From Alteromonas abrolhosensis (GTDB taxonomy: Bacteria; Pseudomonadota; Gammaproteobacteria; Enterobacterales; Alteromonadaceae), in NCBI RefSeq assembly GCF_001953635.1, contig NZ_MEJH01000003.1, forward strand, positions 1 to 64,000: a stretch of DNA of 64,000 nt. Reading direction: 5' to 3'. The notes under the pieces were generated by a model that was not told where the DNA came from, searched no databases, and saw nothing but the letters and a program-made list of their open reading frames with translations. Below, piece by piece: positions 41,458-50,772 of the stretch. The stretch's first letter is position 1; the number at the start of each line of letters is the position of its first letter. A program made the translations under genes and the position numbers.

Positions 41458-42060
41458 ATGAAATTCCCAGAAAAAATTGTTTTAGCCACAGGTAACCAAG
41501 GCAAGGTACGTGAGTTTGCATCCTTATTTGCAGATTACGGTGTAGACGTTGTGGCGCAAAAAGAATTAGGTGTATCTGATGTGCCTGAAACAGGCACAAC
41601 ATTCGTGGAAAATGCCATTATTAAAGCGCGTCATGCGGCACAAGTAACAGGCCTTCCTGCTATTGCTGACGACTCAGGCTTAGTGGTTGACGCTCTTGGC
41701 GGTGCACCCGGTATTTATTCAGCCCGCTATGCTGGCGCTGATGCAACTGACGATACCAATATCGATAAGCTACTAGCAGCCCTTGATGGCGAAACCCAGC
41801 GGAAAGCGCATTTCTTCTGTACATTAGTGTTTATGCGCCATGCTGACGACCCAGTACCATTAGTTAGTCAAGGTAAGTGGCAAGGTGAAATTTTAACCGC
41901 TCGCTCTGGCAACGACGGTTTTGGTTACGACCCGGTATTTCACGTGCCAACTCATGGCTGCACAGCTGCAGAACTGGAGAAAGCCGAAAAGAACCGTATT
42001 AGCCATCGCGGCAACGCCCTAGCGATTTTGCTTGATAATATGAGAGCGACTTTTGCGTAA
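41458..42060 (+). CDS. rdgB: XTP/dITP pyrophosphatase (RdgB/HAM1)
   Basis: Removes non-canonical purine triphosphates (dITP, XTP). The 200-residue protein has the start [18 protein letters not shown], the metal-binding [15 protein letters not shown] and [24 protein letters not shown] in two stretches, and [14 protein letters not shown] with SHRGNAL near the end. It overlaps hemW by 8 bp. Confidence 0.98.
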   Translation: MKFPEKIVLATGNQGKVREFASLFADYGVDVVAQKELGVSDVPETGTTFVENAIIKARHAAQVTGLPAIADDSGLVVDALGGAPGIYSARYAGADATDDTNIDKLLAALDGETQRKAHFFCTLVFMRHADDPVPLVSQGKWQGEILTARSGNDGFGYDPVFHVPTHGCTAAELEKAEKNRISHRGNALAILLDNMRATFA

Positions 42061-43192
42061 TCCACCGCTTAGCCTTTATATCCACATTCCTTGGTGTGTT
42101 CAAAAGTGTCCGTACTGTGATTTTAACTCTCACGGGCTTAAATCTGATTTACCCGAGAAAGAATATGTGGCGCACTTGCTGGATGATTTAGCCATTGATG
42201 CAAAACGTATTGGCGACCGCCCTGTTGAGACAATCTTTATAGGCGGCGGCACGCCAAGTTTGTTTTCAAGCGAGGCCATGGCTGACATTTTAAACGGCGT
42301 TAAACAGCGGGTTAACTTAAGCGACACTGCTGAAATAACTATGGAAGCCAATCCAGGTACCGTTGAGGCAGGTAAGTTTGCGGGCTTTTATCAGGCAGGC
42401 GTAAACCGAATATCGGTGGGCATTCAAAGTTTCCAGCCTAAGCATTTAAAAGTGCTAGGCCGTATTCACAATGAAAGCCAAGCTGAAAATGCGGTAAAAC
42501 AAGCACACAGCGCAGGGCTACCCACGTTTAATTTAGATCTCATGCATGGCCTACCGGACCAAAGCGTAGAGAATGCCATGGCAGATTTGAAGCAAGGCAT
42601 TGAGCTCACGCCTTACCACTTGTCGTGGTACCAGCTTACCATCGAGCCAAACACGCCTTTCTATTCAAAGCCGCCAGAGCTGCCAGACGACGACATCCTG
42701 TGGGAAATACAGGAAAAAGGCCACAGCCTCTTAGAGCGTGCAGGCTATCACCAGTACGAAATTTCAGGCTACGCCAAAGCGGGGCACCAATGCCGCCATA
42801 ACCTTAATTACTGGCGCTTTGGCGATTACTTAGGTATTGGATGCGGTGCACACGGGAAGATTACCGATGCCGCTAACGGCACAATTCATCGTACCGTTAA
42901 AGTGAAGCATCCAAGAGGCTACATGGAAATGAGCCGACCGTATTTAGATACGCAAACGCGGGTTAGTGCAGACGACCTGCCGTTTGAGTTTTTTATGAAC
43001 AGGTTTCGTTTAGTTGAGCCTTGCCCGATAAGTGATTTTAATGATTTCACAGGTACTGAATTAACAGATGACGTTAAGCGCGCCCTGTCTGATGCTCATC
43101 AACAAGGGCTACTTTCTATTTCAGATAGTCACTGGCAAGTAACCGCAAAAGGCCGTAGATATCTTAACTCTCTGCTATCGTGTTTCGTTTAA
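42053..43192 (+). CDS. hemW: Radical SAM haem chaperone HemW
   Basis: A 379-residue HemN-like protein. The radical-SAM cluster motif is [10 protein letters not shown] (CX3CX2C) near residues 15-24, with GGGTPSLFS and EANPGTV following. The extra Cys found in true HemN (CX2C extension) is absent, so this is HemW, which binds haem and delivers it to respiratory proteins, rather than coproporphyrinogen dehydrogenase. The start is TTG at 42053, overlapping rdgB. Confidence 0.93.
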   Translation: MRNPPLSLYIHIPWCVQKCPYCDFNSHGLKSDLPEKEYVAHLLDDLAIDAKRIGDRPVETIFIGGGTPSLFSSEAMADILNGVKQRVNLSDTAEITMEANPGTVEAGKFAGFYQAGVNRISVGIQSFQPKHLKVLGRIHNESQAENAVKQAHSAGLPTFNLDLMHGLPDQSVENAMADLKQGIELTPYHLSWYQLTIEPNTPFYSKPPELPDDDILWEIQEKGHSLLERAGYHQYEISGYAKAGHQCRHNLNYWRFGDYLGIGCGAHGKITDAANGTIHRTVKVKHPRGYMEMSRPYLDTQTRVSADDLPFEFFMNRFRLVEPCPISDFNDFTGTELTDDVKRALSDAHQQGLLSISDSHWQVTAKGRRYLNSLLSCFV

Positions 43193-43227
43193 CCTTGCCG
43201 TTTTGGGTGAAACAAATAGCCAGATCG

Positions 43228-43255
43228 AAAAAGCCTGCTCACGCAGGCTTTCTAT
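43228..43255 (+). terminator. hemW terminator
   Basis: Perfect stem AAAGCCTGC / GCAGGCTTT with loop TCAC, followed by a T-rich tail. Confidence 0.9.
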
Positions 43256-43303
43256 TTTACTCAGTCTGTAATCGACCTTACATCAACCCTTCTTCATCAA
43301 TAC

Positions 43304-44104
43304 TTAATCATCGCTTTTATCGTGAAGCGTAATAATATTGTAAGGTTCAAAAGCAGGTACATTTGCTCGAAGATTTTCTTCTGCTATGTCTAATCGTTTA
43401 AGCTTTTCACAAAACCACTCTGCCTTTTTACGCAAGGTTGTGGCCTTATCGCCCACATCTAGCCCTTCGCCCACATTATTAAGCTGACGAGTAATTTCCG
43501 CTACTTTCTCTTGGTTAACCTCGCCGCTTCCAGTGTTGATACCACTGATCGCCGATAATATGCCGCCAACTGAAGTAGAAATAGCTTCCTCGAGTTGCGC
43601 TTCAATTTCACTATCAACGAATTCATCAACGCTTTCTAGCGATCCGGGGCCAATGAAGTAGTGATTACTGGCATGCCTGAATTTATCTTTTACGCGGTTT
43701 TGTACGCGCTTCATCGCGGCGTTCAAACGCTCGTAGCTGTCGTGGTCACTGCCCACTAGACCTAAGTAAACATGCTCAATGGTATCAATAGCTAAATCTA
43801 CACCTTCGGTAGCCAAAATAATCATTTTTGGAACTACATAGTGTAACCCTGAAGAATACTCTTCTAGCCACTGCCGTTCCTGTTCATTCAAAGTTTGCCA
43901 GCGACCGCCTACGAATAGTTGATTTTGATCGTTGATCTGAACCACGGTGCGGGTCTTATCCATCACGCGAATCTGCTCGTTGTTAACAGTAATTCCGTAA
44001 GCAAAATCAATATTACAGGTATATTCAGCCTGCGCCGATGTGCTAAGTCCAGCGAATAAACAAATTGTAAAAAGGGCAGCCTTAAGGCTCGATATCATTT
44101 TCAT
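43304..44104 (-). CDS. DUF2884 (YggN-like) periplasmic protein
   Basis: A 266-residue exported protein with signal peptide SLKAALFTICLFAGLSTSAQA (about 5-25). The mature start YTCNIDFAYGITVNNEQIRV, the core VGGRWQTLNEQERQWL, and the long helical part (YERLNAAMKRVQNRVKDKF, EAQLEEAISTSVGG) fit the DUF2884/YggN family. Function unknown. A Cys pair (TCNIDF and EWFCEKL) may form a disulfide. It is transcribed leftward toward hemW and has no partner gene. Confidence 0.78.
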   Translation of the reverse strand: MKMISSLKAALFTICLFAGLSTSAQAEYTCNIDFAYGITVNNEQIRVMDKTRTVVQINDQNQLFVGGRWQTLNEQERQWLEEYSSGLHYVVPKMIILATEGVDLAIDTIEHVYLGLVGSDHDSYERLNAAMKRVQNRVKDKFRHASNHYFIGPGSLESVDEFVDSEIEAQLEEAISTSVGGILSAISGINTGSGEVNQEKVAEITRQLNNVGEGLDVGDKATTLRKKAEWFCEKLKRLDIAEENLRANVPAFEPYNIITLHDKSDD

Positions 44105-44260
44105 ACCAACATTGTGGCTAGCTTATTGGGAAATAAAAAGCCATCATGAGTCTAACGTGCTAAAAATCAGGGTGAACATGTCGAGATTATCTTTCTACTC
44201 AAACCGCAGCATAATCCTGAACAAAAGTGTCGATTTTCTTTAAAACTGACGTTCAAGCCC

Positions 44261-44298
44261 AAAACAATAAAGCACGCATTATAGTGCGTGCTTTATTG
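44261..44298 (-). terminator. Terminator of the DUF1566 gene pair
   Basis: Perfect 14-bp stem CAATAAAGCACGCA / TGCGTGCTTTATTG (44265-44278, 44285-44298) with a six-base loop; on the minus strand it is followed by TTTT. It lies about 70 bp after the downstream DUF1566 gene. Confidence 0.85.
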
Positions 44299-44366
44299 AT
44301 AAAAAGCCTCCGCATTAGATAGTAGACGAAAGACTAATACGAAGCGGTGTAGATCTTTTTCTACAC

Positions 44367-44903
44367 CTAGTCATTGGTGTAAGTGCGCACTAATCGTACG
44401 TAAATGAATCGGTCCTTTTCTTTTATTGAATGGCTAGCATTAAAAAACGCTACAACCCAAGCTCTATCTGGATCGTCCGCAGAAGGTGTAGACGTCCAAA
44501 AATCATCTGGCGGCGTTGCAGGAAAAAGCGAGCTATTAATTGCCGGGCGTACACAGTCGCGTTCGGTCAAGGTGGCCAACTCTTTAACGTTAGGTAAGCG
44601 CCATCCTAAAAGGTCTTCGTTGCTTGCTTGCTGCGCAAGTTGTAGCGCCTGCTGCCACGTATATTTCACCGCTTCCCCGCTGCACGTAGAGCCATTCCAG
44701 GTTTGTCCCTCTGAACAACGTCTCCACACTAAATCTGTGGTGGTATCCAACAAGGTACTGGTAGTCACCGCTTCAAAGTTATCGTTGGGCGTTGTTTCTA
44801 GTCCATCAGACAGACACTCTTGGGCGAAAGCTGAAAGCGATGCACTAGCAATGAATGTAGAAGCCACTATGAACTTTAACGAACTAAGCACTGTTTTTTT
44901 CAT
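44367..44903 (-). CDS. DUF1566 (Lcl C-terminal-like) exported protein
   Basis: A 178-residue protein with a signal peptide (SLKFIVASTFIASASLSAFA) and a single DUF1566 domain: DTTTDLVWRRCSEGQTWNG, YTWQQALQLAQQ, WRLPNVKELATLTERDC, FWTSTPSADDPDRAWVVAF and RFIYVRLVR. The domain occurs in secreted and surface proteins and probably has a C-type-lectin-like fold; function unsettled. Four cysteines are likely disulfide-bonded. Its start is 3 bp after the larger DUF1566 protein, in an operon. Confidence 0.85.
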   Translation of the reverse strand: MKKTVLSSLKFIVASTFIASASLSAFAQECLSDGLETTPNDNFEAVTTSTLLDTTTDLVWRRCSEGQTWNGSTCSGEAVKYTWQQALQLAQQASNEDLLGWRLPNVKELATLTERDCVRPAINSSLFPATPPDDFWTSTPSADDPDRAWVVAFFNASHSIKEKDRFIYVRLVRTYTND

Positions 44904-44905
44904 GA

Positions 44906-46681
44906 CTATCTCCCTGCTCTTACTAGGCGAACACGCGCCGCTGAAGACTTATTTAAAAAGTTATCCACACCTGAATCAAAGTCCAACGCCCATGCGTTTT
45001 GCGCATCGTCACTGTTTACGCCATCAGCACTTGGCACTGAGGTCCAATACCATAGGGGCTCGGTCGAGACTGCGCCGGTGTTAGGGAAATAGTCTTCATC
45101 AATAGCGACATCATCGGCAATACCTAAATGCATTAATGAAAAGAGTTCATGGTGGGTCGGTAAGCGCCAGTCATAAAAACCACACAAACCTTGCGCATTT
45201 ACCGCCTGTACATACGCGGAGGTGTTACAACTGGCTAATAAGCACGTGGCATTCGCGCCGGTCTGATCGCCCTCGAAGCCACCGTTTACCTCATCGCTGT
45301 ACCATGAATAGGTGTAGTCTTTATCTTGAAATGCGCCATCGTCTGTTTTCACTTCCCACACCAACCCAGTCACATTGTCTCTTACACATGACCATGTATC
45401 CGCGCTGGCGTCTTGTTCGTCACCGTTAGCATTTAGGCGTGTGAAGTCGAAACCAGCCTTACCGCGCCCCGCCTTCTCAATTAAGCCGTTGCGCTCGATG
45501 ATATCAGCGCCCCGCTGCCCGTCTTGGCCAGGGAAATCATTTTGCTGCGCTTCGGTTAATGCATTATTGGTTGCTTGCTGTAAAAAGCCGGTATCGTTGA
45601 GTAACGGGGTTGGCATTGGGCGTATTCTAACGTTAATAGTGTCTTCTACACTGTTGCCATTGGCGTCGGTCACGGTGAGAGTATAAGCCACTACAGTAGC
45701 CGTCGACACGGAAGGCGCAATAGCAAAAGTAGATAATGCATCATTGTCGTCTACCGGGCGACTTGCCACACCCGTCGTTGCCCCGTTGTTAGACGTGACA
45801 TTGTTGCTACGCTCCCAAGAGTAGGTAAGCGGTAGTGCGCTGGGAATGCTGGTGCTTGCTTCACCATCAAGAATAACCACTTCCCCGCTAAATACACCTT
45901 GTGAGAATCCGGCATCAACAACAGGCAAGGTCTCGGTTTCAGACTGCACCGAGATGGTGACCGTATCGATATCTGTTGCACCTTCGCTATCAGTAACTTC
46001 AAGCTGGAAAGTGAGTTCCTGCGAGTCGTTAGCAATAGGCGTGGTAATTGTTAAAGTGGAAAGGTTAGTTTCAACGCCCGTAATAACATTGGTACCGCTA
46101 GTTTGCGACCATACATAATCAGCAATTTCACCATCGGACGTTGATGAGTCGGTATCGCTACTTCCAGTCCCATCAAAGATAATCTCAACCCCACCAGGAA
46201 AAGTATTCGCCGGAAGTCCTTCCCACTCAGGTACATCAATGCTTGCCTCAGGGGCAATGTTAATCGGCGCGACAGTAATAACGGTGAAGTCGCTAGCCGT
46301 ATTGCCACTTTGATCATTCACCGAAACGGTAAGCGTATATTCAGTGGCGCTGTTAACCAGTGGTGCTACAAAGCTCGCGGCAGACGCACTTGTGTCTTCA
46401 TGCGTAATTGTTAGTGAAGGAGAAGCACTCCAGTTGTATGTGTAGGTGCCATCGCCACCACTTACTTGTGCACTCAGTGAGTAAGTTACACCTTCAGTGA
46501 CAGTAGCATCGGGACCCGCATTAACGACTAAGTTGCCATTACCTGATCCTCCACCACTAGAGTCACCATCACCACCACCGCCACCACAGGCGACTAAAAT
46601 GAAAGCACCACCAATAATGGCTAGCCCGCGAGCCACGGTGCGTGGAAGGTAGCTAGAAACTGAAGACAAACTTGAATGCAT
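44906..46681 (-). CDS. Large lipoprotein with PKD-like repeats and a DUF1566 domain
   Basis: A 591-residue exported protein. The lipobox region FILVACGGGGGDGDSS is followed by three Ig/PKD-like domains (NAGPDATVTEGVTYSLSAQV; EASIDVPEWEGLPANTF; VVDAGFSQGVFSGEVVILDG), each closing with TVTISV- or VTDANGNS-type strands, and a C-terminal DUF1566 domain (TSDTW-like DTWSCVRDNVTGLVWEVKT, WRLPTHHELFSLM, YWTSVPSADG, VRLVRAGR). The start at 46681 is preferred because GGGAG lies before it; an ATG at 46693 is also in frame. Probably displayed on the cell surface and paired with the small DUF1566 protein. Confidence 0.87.
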   Translation of the reverse strand: MHSSLSSVSSYLPRTVARGLAIIGGAFILVACGGGGGDGDSSGGGSGNGNLVVNAGPDATVTEGVTYSLSAQVSGGDGTYTYNWSASPSLTITHEDTSASAASFVAPLVNSATEYTLTVSVNDQSGNTASDFTVITVAPINIAPEASIDVPEWEGLPANTFPGGVEIIFDGTGSSDTDSSTSDGEIADYVWSQTSGTNVITGVETNLSTLTITTPIANDSQELTFQLEVTDSEGATDIDTVTISVQSETETLPVVDAGFSQGVFSGEVVILDGEASTSIPSALPLTYSWERSNNVTSNNGATTGVASRPVDDNDALSTFAIAPSVSTATVVAYTLTVTDANGNSVEDTINVRIRPMPTPLLNDTGFLQQATNNALTEAQQNDFPGQDGQRGADIIERNGLIEKAGRGKAGFDFTRLNANGDEQDASADTWSCVRDNVTGLVWEVKTDDGAFQDKDYTYSWYSDEVNGGFEGDQTGANATCLLASCNTSAYVQAVNAQGLCGFYDWRLPTHHELFSLMHLGIADDVAIDEDYFPNTGAVSTEPLWYWTSVPSADGVNSDDAQNAWALDFDSGVDNFLNKSSAARVRLVRAGR

Positions 46682-46792
46682 ACGTACTCCCATCGCACTC
46701 TGTGCTACAACCCTATGCCCAGTGCGAGTAAAAACTTGATGTAGATTGAACCGTGAGGAAGCTAATGTACTCTCACGCGTTACACGTAGCGG

Positions 46793-47305
46793 TTATATGA
46801 GGGTTTTCTTTGCTTGCTCTGCTTGTGAGCTAGCTTCTTGGGCTTCAGAAACGGTTACTTGTAACGCTTCTAACTGCTTTTTACCCACCGCTACATCAGT
46901 CATGTCGTAAATCATCATACTGATAAAATCCACCTTACCTGTTGCTGAAGTAAGAGGAGAGAGTGTGATGTTCTGGTACATGAATGATTCACTACCTGTA
47001 ATCGGCCGGTAGTTTGGAAACTTGAACAAATAAGGACGTTGTTCCCATGTCATGAAAGCACGGGTTTTTAAATCAAAGACCGGCTTAGCTTTTTTAACAA
47101 ACCAGTCTTGTTTTATTGATGGAAAAAGCGAGAACAGCGTTTTGTCTCTCACTTCACTCGGCAAAAGGCCACTGTGACTTTCCATAAAGCCATTCCACAC
47201 TTGTACTGTGAAGTTTCGATCTAAAACCACAATGCCAACATCTACCGTTTGTAGCATGTCCATCATCCAATGAAATTCTTGTAGCTCGTCTAAATGCTGG
47301 CTCAT
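46793..47305 (-). CDS. PAS-domain sensory protein without output domain
   Basis: A 170-residue cytoplasmic protein with a PAS fold (ELQEFHWMMDMLQTVDVGIV, VQVWNGFMESHSGLLPSEVRDK, LSPLTSATGKVDFISMMIYD) and a short C-terminal coiled coil (EALQVTVSEAQEASSQAEQA). No kinase, cyclase or other output domain follows. Its start overlaps the stop of the REC-CheC gene by 1 bp, so the two are likely partners, with the PAS protein modulating the regulator. Confidence 0.85.
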   Translation of the reverse strand: MSQHLDELQEFHWMMDMLQTVDVGIVVLDRNFTVQVWNGFMESHSGLLPSEVRDKTLFSLFPSIKQDWFVKKAKPVFDLKTRAFMTWEQRPYLFKFPNYRPITGSESFMYQNITLSPLTSATGKVDFISMMIYDMTDVAVGKKQLEALQVTVSEAQEASSQAEQAKKTLI

Positions 47306-48300
47306 TAAAAATCCTCCAACAAGTGGGCGAGTTTAGAATTCATCATTTTCATAGACTCTTCTGTGAATAACAAAATCAAATCACACTGCACATTGTAGCC
47401 TTCAAGACCATAACTTAGTTCAATGGCCAATGTACGCTTCCACTTTATTTGATTCATGCTAATAATTTCAGTGATAGCACGGTGCTGACCAAGCACAATG
47501 GGGTGCCCCTGGCTAAAATTGATGTCCATTTGATTCGCTAACCCCGTTAGACAGGTGCCAATCAAAATGCTCGCCGCATCCATAAGAAGCTCCAGCTGGA
47601 GCTGATCGTCCACTTCACCTTCAACATTCAGAATTTTTGCAACGTCATCAAAGCTTGAGTCGCTTAAAATACACAACGCTTCACCACTAACCCCTGGCCC
47701 AAGAAAGCCTTGGCAAACGGCAGTGACTTGCTCGTGGCTTTCAATGTCGGAAAGCATCATATGAAGTTCAGAGACTTCAATTAAGTTCACGTTGGGAATA
47801 GGCAGTTCAACAAATACGTTCATGGTACGCGCGAGGTGGTCTCCCGCCTGCCCCATGGCAATGTTGGTAATTTCCTGATAACAATCGCGAATGTCTGGGT
47901 CAAGCGGTGTGACTTCTTCGGGCTCTTCCTCTTCGACGTGAAGAATATTGAATTTATCCAGTACCTCGGCCAACTTCTGCGGGTCCACAGGCTTTCGGAT
48001 AAAGTCCAATGCCCCAAGAGAAGTCACCCTCTCATGGGCTTCCGGCTGAATATCGCCAGATACAACGATAACTTTGGTTTTAAGACCTTGCTTCTGAATC
48101 GCTTCTAATGTGCCGTACCCATCTAGAACAGGCATATTAAGATCGAGCAGTAAAAGATCGCCCTTTCCATCAGCAAGGGCTGACAGAGCATCTTGACCAT
48201 TCTTAGCAAAGTGCACAGACACTTCCCAGTCTTGGGGAAGGCATTTGGCCACTTGCTTGCGCGCAACTAACGAGTCGTCACATACGAGTACAGAAAACAT
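47305..48300 (-). CDS. Response regulator with CheC-like phosphatase domain
   Basis: A 331-residue protein. Receiver: VLVCDDSLVARKQ, phospho-acceptor Asp in LLLLDLNMPVLDG near residue 55, VVSGD, and IRKPVDPQ. After an acidic linker (LHVEEEEPEEVTPLD) comes a CheC/CheX-type domain: REITNIAMGQAGDHLA keeps the E-x-x-N phosphatase centre, while the second copy (LLMDAASILIGTC) has lost it. CheC proteins dephosphorylate CheY-P. No DNA-binding domain. A REC-CheC fusion could shut off its own signal or that of another regulator. No chemotaxis genes are nearby. Confidence 0.87.
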   Translation of the reverse strand: MFSVLVCDDSLVARKQVAKCLPQDWEVSVHFAKNGQDALSALADGKGDLLLLDLNMPVLDGYGTLEAIQKQGLKTKVIVVSGDIQPEAHERVTSLGALDFIRKPVDPQKLAEVLDKFNILHVEEEEPEEVTPLDPDIRDCYQEITNIAMGQAGDHLARTMNVFVELPIPNVNLIEVSELHMMLSDIESHEQVTAVCQGFLGPGVSGEALCILSDSSFDDVAKILNVEGEVDDQLQLELLMDAASILIGTCLTGLANQMDINFSQGHPIVLGQHRAITEIISMNQIKWKRTLAIELSYGLEGYNVQCDLILLFTEESMKMMNSKLAHLLEDF

Positions 48301-48579
48301 TAAGTTCTTTTACCACCTAGCTTTTGAAACCAGCTACCGCCAGTATTTTCTAGCAATTTCAATTGTATCGGCACAACTACTGTGAACTGAAGTAACGATT
48401 TAGCTCAACTTCGACTTAGTAGCTAACCCACTACTTTTTGTTTGAATAGATACCATGTATATAGTGATACGAAACACCTCACTAAGAAATAGCACTTTTG
48501 GGGAATATTGCCAGCACGTTTTTAGTAGTACGCCTTCATCGCTACTAATAAACGAAGTGCATATAGGCGATAAAACCAT

Positions 48580-49290
48580 TTAAACGAATAAACCAAAAAT
48601 TACCGGTAGCGCCAAGGCGGTGAAGATGCCATTTACGCAAAGTCCCAGTGTTGCCATTGCTGCCACGTCCTCCCCCATTTGAATAGCTTTCGCAGTACCT
48701 ATAGCGTGAGCAACCGTGCCCATTGCGATACCTTGTGCCTGTCGATTGTGGACATTAAGCACGGCGAACATTCCCGTACCTACAATAGCCCCAACGACTC
48801 CAGTCACAATAACAAAAACGGCAGCTAACGCAGGAATTCCACCGATTTGAGCGCTTGATTCCATAGCTAGAGGTGTAGTGATTGACTTAGCCAGCATGGT
48901 GATTTGAATTGCCTTCGGTGCATCCAGCACAAAAAGGGTTAACCACGCGGTCACAGGTGCAAGAATGCCTCCAAAAGCAATACTTACCATTAACCGCCAA
49001 CCGTAATGCTTCAGCTTTTGCCATTGTCGGTAAATAGGTAATGCTAATGCCACGGTAATGGGCCCTAGTAACCAATGCAATAAAGATGCAGCTTGTTGGT
49101 ACTCGGTAACACCAGTATTGGTTAAATAAAGGCCCACCGAGACTATAAGGGCGGTAACGACGATGGGATGGGCAAGCGGATGACCTTTACATTTCTTATT
49201 TACCCACAGCGCAATGATGTAACCAATAACAGAAATGCTAAGCCATAATACGCCAGCTAGGCTGAATGCGTGAAGTAGAGCCTCTTTCAT
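48580..49290 (-). CDS. lrgB: LrgB family membrane protein
   Basis: A polytopic membrane protein of 236 residues with about six helices; family motifs are LLGPITVALALPIYRQWQ, AKSITTPLAMESSAQIGG and GTAKAIQMGE. LrgB works with LrgA as a holin-like pair in murein hydrolase control or in export of small metabolites. The start at 49290 overlaps lrgA by 4 bp (ATGA); an in-frame start at 49365 would add 25 unrelated residues. Confidence 0.93.
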   Translation of the reverse strand: MKEALLHAFSLAGVLWLSISVIGYIIALWVNKKCKGHPLAHPIVVTALIVSVGLYLTNTGVTEYQQAASLLHWLLGPITVALALPIYRQWQKLKHYGWRLMVSIAFGGILAPVTAWLTLFVLDAPKAIQITMLAKSITTPLAMESSAQIGGIPALAAVFVIVTGVVGAIVGTGMFAVLNVHNRQAQGIAMGTVAHAIGTAKAIQMGEDVAAMATLGLCVNGIFTALALPVIFGLFV

Positions 49291-49688
49291 TGTGGCTCTC
49301 CATTCTTGCCCTGCGCTTTTGGCTCGGTGTCGCTTTTGCTGTTGAATAGTTGTTGAGAAAACCACGCCGTTAACCCCAAGCTTATGGAGGTCGTTACAAC
49401 AATTGCGATTGCGATGGCAAGAGCATTAGCCTGAATATCAGCCCAGTAAATAGATACACCGAGTACGGCAGGAATAAACAGCAAAGACATATGCTTTAAG
49501 GGGAAAGTTACGAACCGCGCTGTGTGCACTTCAAGCTGAGGGAAAAGAAAAAGCGTTGCGAGTAACAAGAAAAGGCCCATTAATGGACCGGGAATAGGAA
49601 GTTCACTCACGTTTACGATAAAAAGCCCAAGATAATAAGCAGCAAACACTAAAATTGCGCCCACTATCGTGTTTCTCACATCTCGCAC
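49287..49688 (-). CDS. lrgA: CidA/LrgA family holin-like protein
   Basis: A 133-residue protein with four helices and the family motif SELPIPGPLMGLFLLLATLF. The hydrophilic C-terminus (SKSDTEPKAQGKNGEPQ) is typical of LrgA-like proteins. First gene of lrgAB. A LytTR-family regulator lies upstream on the same strand, 170 bp away, which is the usual regulator type for this operon. Confidence 0.93.
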   Translation of the reverse strand: MRDVRNTIVGAILVFAAYYLGLFIVNVSELPIPGPLMGLFLLLATLFLFPQLEVHTARFVTFPLKHMSLLFIPAVLGVSIYWADIQANALAIAIAIVVTTSISLGLTAWFSQQLFNSKSDTEPKAQGKNGEPQ

Positions 49689-49858
49689 TATCGCTCCTTA
49701 TTAGGGCATGATGGTCAATGCTCTTGGCCAAAGCTCAACATGTCCTAGCACTTATTCCTAAAATTTATTCTGAGAGTGTAACGATTAGCGTGTTCGACCA
49801 CCAGCAGTACCATGGTCGTATAAAAGGATTCAGCGACGTTCCTACTGTACCTTTATGT

Positions 49859-50620
49859 TCAATCTGTCTGCCAAAATTGATAGTAGTATTTGTGAGTAAT
49901 TTTAAAGGCCTCGCCGCCCTGCATAATTACCCGCTGCTGATTAAGCTTTTGTTCCAAGTGCGCAACATGTTTTGCGTTTACCGCCACTGAGCGGTTACAA
50001 CGTTTAAAGTTTTGCTCTCCCAAGCGCTTAAGAAGTTCGCATAAGGTAGTTCGAACTACGTAACTTTCTGACAGCGTCTGAACACACATGTAGTCTCCAG
50101 CAGCTTCAATCCATTTAATCTCTGCTGGGTTTAAGCAGCACCATCCGTTTTCTGCACGAAGCCCAACCACATTAAGCTGATTATTTTTGCTTAACTGCTG
50201 ACGTAGCGTGGCCAACAGCGCAGGCTCAGAAACGCCATACTGTTCACACAGCCCTTTTACTAGCATATTAAATTGAAAGTCCCGCTCATAAAAACAGTAT
50301 TTAGTTTTAACACGCTCAATAGCGTTTAATAATTGTGGCTCTTCAAAAGGTGATTTAACAAACCCAGATGCATTATGTGAAAACGCCAAAAGTGCCTCTT
50401 CATCCGTATTTCCTACCGCTAACCAATAACGCGATGCGAGATTTCGACTTGACTGAGTAACAGAGTAAAACCCTATGGATTGAGGATGCTTCTCGGCTAA
50501 CGCCAAACAGTGACCGACCGATTGTGCGCCATGGACACAACTGAATTGGCCAAGCCTCTCTAGTATTTCGCAAAGAGAGCTTTGCATTGACTCAGAATTT
50601 AGAAAAACCAATGCGATCAT
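49859..50620 (-). CDS. LytTR-family regulator with degenerate receiver
   Basis: A 253-residue protein. The N-terminal 110 residues have the length and pattern of a receiver domain but start IALVFLNSES, without the acidic pair, and the phosphorylation position lies in QSIGFYSVTQSS, with no Asp. Residues about 155-250 are a LytTR DNA-binding domain (IKWIEAAGDYMCVQTLSESY, CELLKRLGEQNFKRCNRSVAVN). LytTR proteins control lrgAB in other bacteria, so this is the likely local regulator, working without ordinary phosphorylation. No LytS-type kinase is in the window. Confidence 0.87.
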   Translation of the reverse strand: MIALVFLNSESMQSSLCEILERLGQFSCVHGAQSVGHCLALAEKHPQSIGFYSVTQSSRNLASRYWLAVGNTDEEALLAFSHNASGFVKSPFEEPQLLNAIERVKTKYCFYERDFQFNMLVKGLCEQYGVSEPALLATLRQQLSKNNQLNVVGLRAENGWCCLNPAEIKWIEAAGDYMCVQTLSESYVVRTTLCELLKRLGEQNFKRCNRSVAVNAKHVAHLEQKLNQQRVIMQGGEAFKITHKYYYQFWQTD

Positions 50621-50720
50621 CTGCGATCCTTTGCAAGTGCATACAGCAATAGTGTCTAGTAGTTCCTATCCTGTTTTTATTAAGCAACAAGGTTTAGGAA
50701 GCGAGTAGTATTAAAAAGCG

Positions 50721-50747
50721 AAAAAGGGGCTACGAGCTACATAGCCC
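50721..50747 (-). terminator. Terminator of the DUF3718 gene
   Basis: On the minus strand: GGGCTA / TAGCCCC stem with a nine-base loop followed by TTTTT, about 25 bp past the stop. Confidence 0.8.
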
Positions 50748-50772
50748 AATCGCCAGGGTAGAAAACGTTTCA

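Noticed and set aside
41310-41495. A 61-codon open frame across the palindrome before rdgB
   Set aside because: It is made of the palindromic repeat and runs into rdgB in another frame; not a protein.
42053-43192. HemN (oxygen-independent coproporphyrinogen oxidase)
   Set aside because: The extra Cys of HemN is missing and the rdgB neighbour is typical for HemW.
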